Positions 34,934 to 43,882 of a DNA stretch of 64,000 nt are shown one piece after another. Location of the stretch: contig CAZRNA010000002.1 of assembly GCA_964601325.1 (NCBI GenBank), positions 1-64,000 of the forward strand, given 5' to 3'. Below the pieces are notes generated by a model. It did not search any database and was not told the DNA's origin. It was given only the letters and a program-made list of their open reading frames with translations. This DNA comes from CAVPLU01 sp964601325 (GTDB lineage Archaea; Thermoproteota; Bathyarchaeia; 40CM-2-53-6). Position numbers and translations under genes: made by a program. Every line of letters begins with the position of its first letter. Position 1 is the first letter of the stretch.

Positions 34934-37716
34934 TTGTCATATGATCACGCAGCTTTCTCCGAGACCGAGCGGATTCTCGATGAGCTTGGGTCTTCCCCTA
35001 GTGGTCTCTCATCTGCCAAAGCCAACATAAGACTGCAAGAGTTCGGGCCGAACGTTCTCCCTTCAGCCAAAAAGGTGAACTTCCTTCAGAGGTTTGTCTC
35101 ACAGTTCAGAAACCTGTTCAATGTCCTCCTGATCATCGCCTCCGCACTGTCTTTCTTCAGCGGATGGATCTACAACGACGCGGGCTCCATACAGATGGGG
35201 CTAGCGATCCTCAGCGTAGTCGTACTAAACGCCTTCTTCAGCTTGTTCCAAGAGTACCGAGCCGAGAAAGCCGTTCAAGCCATAGCGAGACTGGTCCCAT
35301 CAAACGCAAAGGTACTGAGAGATGGCAAAGAAATAGAGGTAGACATAGCCAACATAGTTGAAGGCGACATACTCGTTCTGGAAGAAGGCGACCGGGTTCC
35401 GGCAGATGCACGCTTGATTAGTGCATTTGAAACTTCTGTCGACAACTCCATCCTCACGGGCGAATCAGAACCGCAAAGAAGATTCGCAACAATGGCGCCC
35501 GGAGCAATATACAGCATAACCGATTACCAGAATATCATATTCGCAGGAACAACCATTGTCTCTGGAATTGCCCGCGCAGTTGTGCTGAGCACCGGCAAGA
35601 CTACCGAGTTCGGCAAGATCGTTACGTTATCACGTGAAATTAAGGAGCCATCGAGTCCGCTACAGCAGGAAATCGATTACACCGCCAAAGTCAACTTCGT
35701 GCTGGCAGTACTCGTGGGCGCGATCTTCTTTGCAGTCGCAAGACTTTTCGTGAATCTGAACATGGTTGACAGTCTCCTCTTTGCTATTGGAGTAATGGTT
35801 TCGCTTGTTCCTGAAGGATTCCAACTGACAGTCTCGCTCTCGCTTGCCCTGACAGCTCTTGCAATGTCCAAGAGGAACGTTGTTGTCAAGCGGCTCGCAT
35901 CTGTTGAGACTCTGGGATCAACAACCGTGATGTGTGTTGACAAGACCGGCACGATTACCAGCGGCGAAATGATGCTGAAGAAACTCTGGGCCAACGGCGA
36001 GATACTCGAAATCACAGGGGACGGATACAGCCCAGAAGGGTTCGTCACGGTTCAAGGTCGCAAGACAAACGGGGCTGAGAGAGAACACATGCTGAGGCTG
36101 TTCGAGACGGCGGCCTTCTGCAACAACGCGAAGCTGGTGCCTCCGTCCGATAGAATTCCAAGATGGACGATTCTAGGCGACCCGACGGATGGCGCATTCA
36201 TGGTGTTTGCAGGTAAGGGAGATTTTAACGTCAGCCAAGCGATGTCAGAGAATCCTCGGGTAGGCTTGCTGCCATTCGATTCAAAGAGAAGAATGATGAC
36301 AAGTATCCACAGAACCTCCGACGATGGGCTTGTCGCGTATACGAAAGGTGCCTCCATGAAGTCCTCACGAAATCGATTAGCCTTCTTCTAGGCGATCAGT
36401 ACGTTAGACTCGATGAGAATGCCAAGAGCACCATCGAGCGCCAGATTGATGATTTTGCTGCACAAGGGTTCAGGGTACTCGCACTGGCCATACGCGTACT
36501 TCCAGACGATCTGAAGGAATTCACATCTGAGACCGTGGAAAAGGACTTGATGTTTCTTGGCTTGGCCGCCTTGTTCGATCCACCTAGACCCAACATTGAA
36601 TCCGCAGTCAAAGAGGCCAGGCACGCCGGAATGCGCGTAATCATGGTAACAGGAGATCATGAACTGACAGCTGAGGCAATTGCGGAGCGGGTAGGAATCA
36701 TCACTTCGCCCGATCATCTCGTAGTCTCAGGGTATGAACTCAACAAACTTCCCGATGATGAATTATCAAACGTACTGGACAAGCAGGAGATCCTGTTCGC
36801 GAGAACGACACCCGAGCAGAAACTGAGGATAGTGCGAGCTCTCAGAGCAAAAGGCGAAACAGTAGCAGTCACTGGAGACGGCGTGAATGATGCTCCCGCA
36901 TTGATGGAAGCAGAAGTCGGGATAGCCATGGGTGTAGGTGGCACCGACGTGGCAAGAGAATCTGCTGACATGGTTCTACTCGATAACAATTTCATCTCAA
37001 TGGTCGAAGGCGTGAGACTCGGAAGAGGCATGTTCGATAACCTCAAGAAATTCGTCTACTACGTCTTCACTCACAACTGGGCCGAACTAGTTGCATTCAT
37101 TGTATTCGTGCTTCTTCAAGTTCCGCTACCATTACTGGTGGTTCAGGTACTCGCGATAGATTTAGCAGTGGAAGTCTTCCCATCATTAGCACTCGTCATG
37201 GAGCCCCCGGAACCAGACGTCATGAATAGACCGCCCCGTCGTCTAGGCAGCAGGCTCATCGACGCACCGATCCTGCTCCGGGCACTCTATGTTGGAATCA
37301 TAGTAGGCGTTGGGTCTCTCGTCTGGGCATTTCATACCTGGATGACAGCGGGATGGAGTTTTGGCCAAGCGACAGTAGGGGATCCTCTGGTCTACGCCAA
37401 GGGTACAACGATCGTGATGGTGGGCATCATTGCAGGCCAGTTAGGCAACTTCTTCTCTGCACGAACAAGCTCCCGCTCAGCATTCAGATTGAATCCTCTG
37501 AGAAACCGATGGCTCTTCTTGGCCATATTGGCGCAGGTTGCTATTCTTGCGGCAATGGTCTACGCGCCCTTCCTCCAGCCATTGTTCCGAACAGCCTCGC
37601 TCTCTCTAACTGACTGGATCATCCTTTACAGCTTGGCGCCTATGGTGCTCCTTATTGAAGAAATGAGAAAGATAATCACGAAGAGTATGGCGAAAGGCCG
37701 GACGAGTCGTGGCTAG
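34934..37716 (+). pseudogene. P-type (P2-like) cation ATPase interrupted by a one-base deletion
   Basis: The first frame (34934-36391) encodes an N-terminal cation-ATPase domain, the actuator loop LTGESEPQ, SLVPEGFQL in the ion path, the phosphorylation site DKTGTITSG and part of the nucleotide domain (GDPTDGAF). After YTKGAS near 36353 homology continues one frame over as HEVLTKSISLLL and runs through TGDGVNDAPAL and six C-terminal spans to 37716. One missing base near 36355 explains this. Repaired length is about 927 residues, normal for Ca2+/Na+/Mg2+-type pumps. The start is TTG at 34934 with a nearby AAGGGAG. Sequencing error or a genuine recent knockout are both possible. Confidence 0.85.
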
Positions 37717-37772
37717 ATTCGCTTTTCTATATGTGAGCACCAAAGAGGACACTAGAGGGAAGGTGGAATTCG

Positions 37773-38111
37773 ATGCCTGCAGTCCTTAACGAGCAGGATG
37801 CGAAACGGAACGCGCTTTCCGCTTTCTTTGACTTTCACAGGGAATTAGCAGACACAACCACTCACGCGGTGAGGCTGTCTCCCGACCGGGCAACCCCGGG
37901 CCTCGAACTTGAGAAGGACTCCTTCACGGAGAAGGATGTGGAATGTCGTCAAACCGGTGGCGGGTGGGTTTGTGTAATTCACCATCTTCACATGTCAAAG
38001 ACTTCGAAAGGCATGCCACACACTTTCGAATACGAGGTCAAAGATGACCCAGCGAAGGCTAGATGTGACTGCAAGCCAACTGGTCGACCGATTCGCCCGT
38101 TTCTGGGGTAG
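37773..38111 (+). CDS. Hypothetical protein (112 aa)
   Basis: A soluble protein with a helical N-terminus (EQDAKRNALSAFFDFHRELA) and a beta-rich C-terminal half containing GGGWVCVIHHLHM, HTFEYEVKDD and ARCDCKPTG. Three cysteines (two as CDC) could bind metal but no zinc motif is complete. It follows the ATPase by about 55 bases on the same strand. No family is recognised. Confidence 0.5.
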   Translation: MPAVLNEQDAKRNALSAFFDFHRELADTTTHAVRLSPDRATPGLELEKDSFTEKDVECRQTGGGWVCVIHHLHMSKTSKGMPHTFEYEVKDDPAKARCDCKPTGRPIRPFLG

Positions 38112-38152
38112 AATCGACGGATCTGCTTGACATGTGGAGGTTTCAAGTCAGC

Positions 38153-38956
38153 CTAGTCAACCAATAGCTGCCTGACTTTTCGATTGATCTGCTCGGTGGA
38201 GCATGCGATTAGTGAATCGTAATTCTCTGTGATCGGGTTGCCACGAATGTCAGTTGCAACGCCTCCGGCTTCTTCCAGTATCAATAGTCCTGCGGCTATG
38301 TCGACAATTCTGCTGTTCTTGGTGAAGTCTAGGAAACCGTCGAGTGTTCCGCATGCGGTGTAGGCGAGCGAAATTGCACATGAACCAACGCTACGGAAGC
38401 TTTTCAATGGAAGGCCGAACTTGCGGAAGGCCTCAACGAATTTGGTGAACTTCTTCTCGTCCGCGGCTGTGTGAAGATCCAAGTCGAACAGGCAGTCTTT
38501 GAATGGTCTTTCTTGGTTAGTGTGAATCTCCGAGCCGTCCATGAACGCACCATGTCCCTTCTCGGCGGAGAACATCTTCCGATTCATCGGCTCATAGATC
38601 ACCGCCATCACGTGCTCAAGCGCCGGAAAGCTTAGGACTTCAATCGAGATCGAGAAGAGCGGGATGCCCCGTTTGTAATTCGAGCTTCCGTCGAGCGGGT
38701 CCAAGATCACCCTGTACTCTGGTTTACCGAAGACGACGCGCCCTGCTTCTTCGGACATGACTTCGATGTTGCCGATCTCTTTCAGGCGTTTGAGGACGAT
38801 CTGCTCGGAGAGACTGTCGGCGCGGATGGTCTCGTCTCCAGAGTCACCGATCCCAATTATCTCTGACAGATGTTTCTTGCCGAAGTCTCTTGCAAGTCCT
38901 TCCCCGGCTTCGCGTGCGATCGAAACAAGATCCTCTAGTTCCAGTGCGTTCCCCAG
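38153..38956 (-). CDS. Inositol monophosphatase/fructose-1,6-bisphosphatase family, CTG start
   Basis: Family motifs are EEAGRVVFG (metal-binding Glu), ILDPLDGSSNYKRG (metal-binding DPLDGS) and SRIVDIAAGLLILEEAGG near the C-terminus. The ATG at 38758 would cut off the helical N-terminal region that reads ELEDLVSIAREAGEGLARDF and on to GDETIRADSLSEQIV; extending back, no ATG, GTG or TTG occurs before the TAG of the upstream gene. CTG at 38956, directly after that TAG and in the same frame, is the likeliest start, giving 267 residues, typical of archaeal IMPase/FBPase. Substrates may be inositol phosphate or fructose-1,6-bisphosphate. Confidence 0.78.
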   Translation of the reverse strand: MGNALELEDLVSIAREAGEGLARDFGKKHLSEIIGIGDSGDETIRADSLSEQIVLKRLKEIGNIEVMSEEAGRVVFGKPEYRVILDPLDGSSNYKRGIPLFSISIEVLSFPALEHVMAVIYEPMNRKMFSAEKGHGAFMDGSEIHTNQERPFKDCLFDLDLHTAADEKKFTKFVEAFRKFGLPLKSFRSVGSCAISLAYTACGTLDGFLDFTKNSRIVDIAAGLLILEEAGGVATDIRGNPITENYDSLIACSTEQINRKVRQLLVD

Positions 38957-39457
38957 CTAGTACGTGGCAACCTTCGTTACGCCTCGAATCTTAAGCATCT
39001 TCTGAATCGCATCGCCGGATGGCTCTCGCTCTACCACAAGCGTGAGTTTCGGTTCCGGAGTCAGATCCGGATCGTCGGCGACAGCTTGCCGAATCGCGAT
39101 GCCTTCCTGAGAGATCAATGACGACGCTTCAGTGACGATTCCGACCGCGTGAGGATCCGCGTAGATCTCTATCACGCGGTAGCCGAGAAAGCGAGCGACA
39201 TTCGCGAGGAATGGGCCCGCAGGCTTGAGACCTTTGAAGACGGGCTGTAACACAGGATCGGATTCGATGATTTGAGCGGTTTCTCTGACGGTGCGTCGGT
39301 CGACACCGATTGCGCGAGCCATTTTGAGTTCGGATTGTTCCACGTCTCCGCAGAAGATCTTGCCTTCTTTGACGCTTAGTCCTAGTTCTACCAGTGTTCT
39401 GGCGACTTTGAGGCGGCCTGGGTAGTCTGCGAGGCGGTGGGATATCTGTCTCCACAT
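38957..39457 (-). CDS. ACT-domain-type regulator of amino-acid metabolism
   Basis: The N-terminal half contains a helix-turn-helix pattern (VARTLVELGLSVKEGKIFCG, then ELKMARAIGVDRRTVRETAQ). The C-terminal half (VIEIYADPHAVGIVTEASSL onward and PKLTLVVEREPSGDAIQKML) looks like an ACT-like ligand-binding domain. This arrangement matches archaeal regulators annotated for amino-acid metabolism. A TATA-like TTTAAA is about 38 bases upstream of Met at 39457, which supports this start over the ATG at 39475. It is divergent from a tryptophan synthase beta homolog, a possible target. Confidence 0.7.
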   Translation of the reverse strand: MWRQISHRLADYPGRLKVARTLVELGLSVKEGKIFCGDVEQSELKMARAIGVDRRTVRETAQIIESDPVLQPVFKGLKPAGPFLANVARFLGYRVIEIYADPHAVGIVTEASSLISQEGIAIRQAVADDPDLTPEPKLTLVVEREPSGDAIQKMLKIRGVTKVATY

Positions 39458-39491
39458 CTGTACTTCAACGTACATTATGATACAACGTAGC

Positions 39492-39497
39492 TTTAAA
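39492..39497 (-). promoter_or_regulatory. TATA-like box of the ACT regulator
   Basis: TTTAAA lies about 38 bases before the ATG at 39457 on the minus strand, close to the usual archaeal distance for a short leader. The ATG at 39475 would be upstream of the expected transcription start. Confidence 0.4.
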
Positions 39498-39651
39498 TCA
39501 GACGTTGGCCTATTCGGCGGCCAATCCGGAGGTCAAATCCGATGACAGGTGACCGCGTTTGGACGGCAGACAGCCAACAACCGTTTGACTGAACCTCCAT
39601 ACATGGATCAAGACGCATCGAAACGGCCTCCGAAAGTTTTGGTGAAATCAA

Positions 39652-41004
39652 ATGTCGAATAGAAACCACTGTGCAACATTCCTGAACCAAGATGAGATAC
39701 CGACCTCGTGGTACAACATCCAGGCGGACCTCCCCGAACCACTTCCGCCGCTGCTCCACCCGGGCACGAAACAACCGCTGAGCCCGGGCTTACATCCTAG
39801 AATATGGGCAGAAGAACTCGTACGCCAAGAAGACTCCAAAGAACGCTACATCAAGATACCGGATGAAGTGCTCGACGCGTACCTGCGGATGCCTCGACCC
39901 ACACCACTATTCCGAGCGCGCCGTCTTGAAGCGTACCTGAAGACGCCTGCTAAGATCTACTTCAAATGTGAGTACACAAATGCCGCCGGCAGCCACAAAC
40001 CGAATACCGCGATAGCTCAGGCGTACTACTGCAAGGCCCAAGGAACCGAGCGAGTCGTCACGGAGACCGGTGCAGGTCAATGGGGCTCGGCCCTCGCGAT
40101 GGCGGCCGCCTTCTTCGACCTGAAATGCCGAGCGTACATGGTTCGCGTCAGCCACGACCAGAAACCTGGCCGCCGAATCATGATGGAAACTTGGGGCGCA
40201 GAAGTATTCCCATCCCCAAGCAACCAGACAAAGTTCGGCCGAAGCCTACTCAAGGAGAACAAGAATCATCCAGGCACGTTAGGAATCGCAATCAGCGAAG
40301 CCATCGAGGACACACTCGCCAACGAGAACACACGCTACTGCCTCGGCTCAGTACTGAATCACGTGCTAATGCATCAAACCGTCGTGGGATTGGAAGCGAA
40401 GAAACAATTCGAAATGCTAGACACGTATCCTGACATTGCTATCGGCTGTGTTGGCGGCGGATCCAACTTCGCAGGCTTCTCATTCCCATTCATGATGGAT
40501 AAGCTGCAAGGAAAGAAGAACACAGACTTCATCGCTTGCGAGTCCAAGGCGGTGCCACATACGACGCGGGGAGTCTACACATACGATTTCGGAGACACAG
40601 CTGAAACAACACCACTTGCGAAGATGTTGACGCTCGGACACAAGTACGCTTGCCCGCCCGTTCATGCGGGAGGTCTACGGTATCACGGCATGGCGCCGCT
40701 CATTTCCTATATGATCAACAAGAAATTCATGAGATCAGTAGCCTACACACAGAAAGAGATCTTCGACGCAGCACAAATCCTCGCACGCACAGAAGGACTG
40801 ATCCCGGCACCCGAGACAGCCCACGCCATAAAATGCGCAATTGACGAAGCGCTTGCCTGCAAGAAGACGGGCGAAGCCAAAGTAATCGCCTTCAACTGCA
40901 GCGGCCACGGCCTTCTAGACCTATCAGCATACGAGATGTTCCTGGCAGGAAAGATCAAGGAGTTCGAACCTGCGAAAATTACAGTGCCCACATACGTCAA
41001 GTGA
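39652..41004 (+). CDS. trpB2: Tryptophan synthase beta chain, TrpB2 type
   Basis: The 450-residue length and N-terminal extension identify the TrpB2 group. Visible are RPTPLFRARRLEAYL, NAAGSHKPNTA with the PLP lysine (near residue 116), ETGAGQWGSALAMAAA, the phosphate-binding CVGGGSNFAG and the C-terminal SGHGLLDLSAYE. It joins indole and serine to tryptophan; TrpB2 enzymes often work without TrpA, and no trpA or other trp gene is in the window. It is divergent from an ACT-type regulator and followed by a strong terminator. Confidence 0.92.
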   Translation: MSNRNHCATFLNQDEIPTSWYNIQADLPEPLPPLLHPGTKQPLSPGLHPRIWAEELVRQEDSKERYIKIPDEVLDAYLRMPRPTPLFRARRLEAYLKTPAKIYFKCEYTNAAGSHKPNTAIAQAYYCKAQGTERVVTETGAGQWGSALAMAAAFFDLKCRAYMVRVSHDQKPGRRIMMETWGAEVFPSPSNQTKFGRSLLKENKNHPGTLGIAISEAIEDTLANENTRYCLGSVLNHVLMHQTVVGLEAKKQFEMLDTYPDIAIGCVGGGSNFAGFSFPFMMDKLQGKKNTDFIACESKAVPHTTRGVYTYDFGDTAETTPLAKMLTLGHKYACPPVHAGGLRYHGMAPLISYMINKKFMRSVAYTQKEIFDAAQILARTEGLIPAPETAHAIKCAIDEALACKKTGEAKVIAFNCSGHGLLDLSAYEMFLAGKIKEFEPAKITVPTYVK

Positions 41005-41043
41005 ACGCCCGCCCTCGCCTAGGGCGTTTCCCCCCATTTTTTT
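41004..41043 (+). terminator. Hairpin terminator after trpB2
   Basis: AACGCCC at 41004-41010 pairs with GGGCGTT at 41022-41028, giving a seven-base stem with an 11-base loop. It is followed by C- and T-rich sequence with a T run at 41037-41043. The stem begins at the last base of the trpB2 stop codon. Confidence 0.65.
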
Positions 41044-41150
41044 CTCTTGATTCTTCTCTCCTCGAAGGTTGAATCGTCTAGACTCGATGACGTTCCAAAG
41101 GCTTTTGTCCCGCAAGGGCGTAGGTCTGACCGCGTGAAGGTGCCGGGGAG

Positions 41151-41387
41151 ATGGCTTTGGCCTTCGTGATGATAGCTGCAGAGACGGGCAGAGAAAGTGA
41201 AATTATGGATGAGCTGAAGAAGATTGAGCACGTCAGGGAAGCCTGTCTGACCTATGGCGCCTATGATGTTGTCGCAGAAGTTGAAACTGAGACAAGGGAG
41301 AAACTTGAGGAAATCATAACCGGGAAGATTCGCAGAATAGGCGGCGTCAGATCAACGCTGACCTTGGTGGTTGTAGAAGAAGCATAG
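41151..41387 (+). CDS. Stand-alone Lrp/AsnC ligand-binding (RAM) domain
   Basis: The 78 residues make one RAM domain of beta-alpha-beta-beta-alpha-beta form: ALAFVMIAAETGRESEIMDEL, HVREACLTYGAYDVVAEVET, and KIRRIGGVRSTLTLVVVEE. The GAYDVVA segment is typical. There is no helix-turn-helix, so it cannot bind DNA by itself and may sense amino acids and form mixed oligomers with full-length Lrp proteins. Its position after trpB2 fits an amino-acid role. Confidence 0.85.
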   Translation: MALAFVMIAAETGRESEIMDELKKIEHVREACLTYGAYDVVAEVETETREKLEEIITGKIRRIGGVRSTLTLVVVEEA

Positions 41388-41492
41388 AACTTCTCTCTTG
41401 ACATCAGTCTTTCTGCTGAGGCGCGGAGCCTAGGAACTAGAACACACGTCGCAAATTAGCCCACGGGATTCGCAGCATTTGTTTGCTTCGTC

Positions 41493-41843
41493 TTAGTCGG
41501 CCAAGGCGAGTCGTGTACGCCCTTTCCCTTGTGCCCACGCATTGTAGGCTTTCACGTGTTCCCGTAGCCAGCGAGGGTAGATGCCTGAGAGAGTGGATTG
41601 GCAGAAGTCGACTGTCCATTGAACTCTGAAATGGCATCTCTGGCAGAGTGCAGCCAAATTCCACGGCAAGAGATTCCACTTGTTGCCGTCTAAATGGTGA
41701 ACCGTGAGCACGTTGGGAGCAGGCCCATTCTTGACTCCGCAAAGCTCACAACGCCAGCCGGCTCGCCCTCTCACCCATCTTGACACCCTACTCCAGCGTG
41801 GCGGATAATCCAGTGCTCCGTGTCTATGTCCCGCATCGTTCAC
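41493..41843 (-). CDS. HNH endonuclease-like protein
   Basis: A compact HNH nuclease motif is present: CELCGVKNG, then LTVHHLDGNKWNLLPWNLAALCQRCH. The paired CxxC knuckles bind structural zinc and the HH...N...H residues form the metal-dependent nuclease site. The protein is about 116 residues from the GTG at 41843; an ATG at 41906 is possible but would overlap a zinc microprotein gene almost fully. No intron, phage or restriction gene is adjacent, so its role is unclear. Confidence 0.65.
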   Translation of the reverse strand: MNDAGHRHGALDYPPRWSRVSRWVRGRAGWRCELCGVKNGPAPNVLTVHHLDGNKWNLLPWNLAALCQRCHFRVQWTVDFCQSTLSGIYPRWLREHVKAYNAWAQGKGRTRLALAD

Positions 41844-41916
41844 AGGTTCCACACCTGAAACAACGTCCGTTAACAAGTTGCTTTCCGCAATATGTGCACA
41901 TCTCATCTGAGCTCAT
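41824..41916 (-). CDS. Zinc-knuckle microprotein (30 aa)
   Basis: A very short frame encodes MCTYCGKQL, RCFRCGT and CERCGT, that is three CxxC pairs in 30 residues. The density of CxxC pairs makes a chance frame unlikely. It overlaps the start of the HNH gene by 20 bases, suggesting translational coupling. It may be an independent zinc peptide or a broken N-terminal part of a larger zinc protein. Confidence 0.4.
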   Translation of the reverse strand: MSSDEMCTYCGKQLVNGRCFRCGTCERCGT

Positions 41917-42214
41917 GCGCGTCACGTTGGTCTTGTTGGAGTGAAAGGAATGAGAGGTGATACGAGGCACCCCAGCGAGTCTCAACCGAAACTGCAATCG
42001 AGTGAGATGAAGCGCCTCACGAGGGCTCAAACAGACATGGCGGATGTAGTTGACTGCTGACCCTCCACCTTTGGCAGAGCTGCTTCCGTTCCAGTTCACT
42101 CTTGACGGAGGACCATTCAGCTAACATACGAAGCGCCTCATCATCCAGCCAATGTCGGATCAGATCGGAAGCCTGACCCTTCTCATGGTTGTGTTCTTCG
42201 CAGATCGTTTCTGG

Positions 42215-42403
42215 TCAGCCTCTTGTCTTCGTTGGGGCGAGCTCGTCAAATGTCATGATTCTTCCGCACACATCGCAGCGGAAGATTGTTTCATCGAGGT
42301 CGTTGAATTTCAGCAGAGCAATCGGGACTGGGTGTGGGCAGATCTTTGGGTCAACCCAGGGCAGTTGTGGATAATCTCTTAGTCGTCTCGTTCTTCGCAT
42401 CAT
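42215..42403 (-). CDS. Small zinc-binding protein (62 aa)
   Basis: The 62-residue protein has a basic N-terminus (MMRRTRRLRDY), a CPH site (ICPHPVP) and a CDVCG knuckle about 20 residues later, consistent with one zinc site of CxH/CxxC type. It lies upstream of the HNH and microprotein genes on the same strand. The opposite strand is open in places but has no recognisable product. Function unknown. Confidence 0.5.
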   Translation of the reverse strand: MMRRTRRLRDYPQLPWVDPKICPHPVPIALLKFNDLDETIFRCDVCGRIMTFDELAPTKTRG

Positions 42404-42504
42404 AAGCAGACGCGAAGCCGTCCTTCGATATGATCGGAAGAGATGACTGATTGACCGTCTGAGTCCTCAGTGAAAATGGACTGCCGACAATCAGGTTAAA
42501 TCCA

Positions 42505-43731
42505 ATGGCAGCATCGGTGAGCGGGCGATTAGATTTGCAGAAGGGTCAAGCTGAGAAGTACACTTACGCAGTATTGGGCGCGGGAAGACAGGGCACCGCA
42601 GCCGCCTATGACATGGCAAAGTTCGGACAGGCAAGCAAGGTCACGATTGGAGATGTTGACCTGAAACAGGCTAGACATGCGGCGAATCATGTGAATCGCC
42701 TGATCGGGCGCAAGATTGCTGAGGGAACACGTGTGGATGTTAGGCGTCCAGCACAGATCAAACGCTTCCTAACAGGCGTGGACGCTTTCCTAAGCGCCGT
42801 CCCATACTATTACAACCTAGAAGTCGCGAGAGCGGCGATCGTCGCTCGTGCGAATATGTGCGACCTTGGCGGCCACACCGGCATCGTCCGGAAACAGCTC
42901 CTCCTCGACCGAAAGGCAATAGACGCGGGAATCTCGATCGTGCCGGATTGTGGTCTCGGCCCCGGAATGGGCGCGACGCTGGCCTGCCACGGCATGGAGA
43001 AGCTCGACTCCACAGACGAAGTCTACATCTGGGAAGGCGGCCTACCCCAGAATCCTCAGCCACCATTCAACTATCTGCTCACATTCAACTTCGAAGGCCT
43101 CATCAACGAGTACTCCGGGAAGGCGATCTTCCTGCGCGATGGCAAGATTGTGGAAGTTCCGTGCATCGAAGAGTTCGAAGTGATAGAGTTCCCCTCTCTA
43201 GGCAAGCTGGAAGCATTCACAACATCTGGCGGCACGTCAACGTGCCCGTGGACGTTCAAAGGGAAACTGAAGGTCTTCCAGAACAAGACGCTACGCTACC
43301 CTGGCAGCTATACTCAACTGAAGACGATGCGTGACCTCGGCTTGTTCAGCGAGAGAGAGATTAGAGTTGGCGCAGTCAAGGTGGCCCCGAGGCGTGTACT
43401 TCAGACGCTCTATGAGCCACACGTGAAGTTGACAGGAGAGAAGGATGTCGTTGCTCTCCGCGTGAGATGCGTTGGCAAAAAGGATGACCGGCCGGCTGAA
43501 GTTATTCTGGAAATGTTAGATTATCATGATGATGAGACACAGTTCTCAGCGATGGAACGCACCACAGGCTGGAGCGCCTCTATCGTTGCGATCATGATGG
43601 CGCGGGGTGAGACGCCACGCGGAGCAAAGCCGCTTGAGACCGCCGTCCCAAGCCACCCCTTCGTCAAAGAACTGGAACGACGAGGAATCAAACTGACCGA
43701 GAAAACAAACTGGCCCACAAGCCAGCAATAG
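42505..43731 (+). CDS. Saccharopine dehydrogenase-like / L-lysine 6-dehydrogenase
   Basis: The N-terminal Rossmann fold is marked by YAVLGAGRQGTAAAYDMAKFG (about 20-40) and IGDVDLKQARHAA. The middle has FLSAVPYYYNLEVARAAI, CDLGGHTGIV and VPDCGLGPGMGATLA, which match lysine 6-dehydrogenase and related saccharopine dehydrogenase-like proteins. The reaction would be NAD(P)-dependent oxidation of lysine or a similar amino acid. The 408-residue length is usual. No further lysine genes adjoin it. Unusual extras are a charged C-terminus. Confidence 0.82.
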   Translation: MAASVSGRLDLQKGQAEKYTYAVLGAGRQGTAAAYDMAKFGQASKVTIGDVDLKQARHAANHVNRLIGRKIAEGTRVDVRRPAQIKRFLTGVDAFLSAVPYYYNLEVARAAIVARANMCDLGGHTGIVRKQLLLDRKAIDAGISIVPDCGLGPGMGATLACHGMEKLDSTDEVYIWEGGLPQNPQPPFNYLLTFNFEGLINEYSGKAIFLRDGKIVEVPCIEEFEVIEFPSLGKLEAFTTSGGTSTCPWTFKGKLKVFQNKTLRYPGSYTQLKTMRDLGLFSEREIRVGAVKVAPRRVLQTLYEPHVKLTGEKDVVALRVRCVGKKDDRPAEVILEMLDYHDDETQFSAMERTTGWSASIVAIMMARGETPRGAKPLETAVPSHPFVKELERRGIKLTEKTNWPTSQQ

Positions 43732-43882
43732 CCTCTGGCTTGCGACCTCATTTTGCAGTATAGCATCGCTAATGGAACGAACGCAATGGCGGCGTGTCAC
43801 ACCTCAGTTTCCGTCGAGTCGTTCAAACGTTTCATCCTATCGTGATATCATGAGCTCAATTCTACTATGCATCGCATCAAAA

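Noticed and set aside
38957..38959. TAG read as pyrrolysine to fuse the regulator and IMPase
   Set aside because: Simple CTG initiation explains the arrangement and there is no sign of pyl genes in the window; kept only as an alternative.
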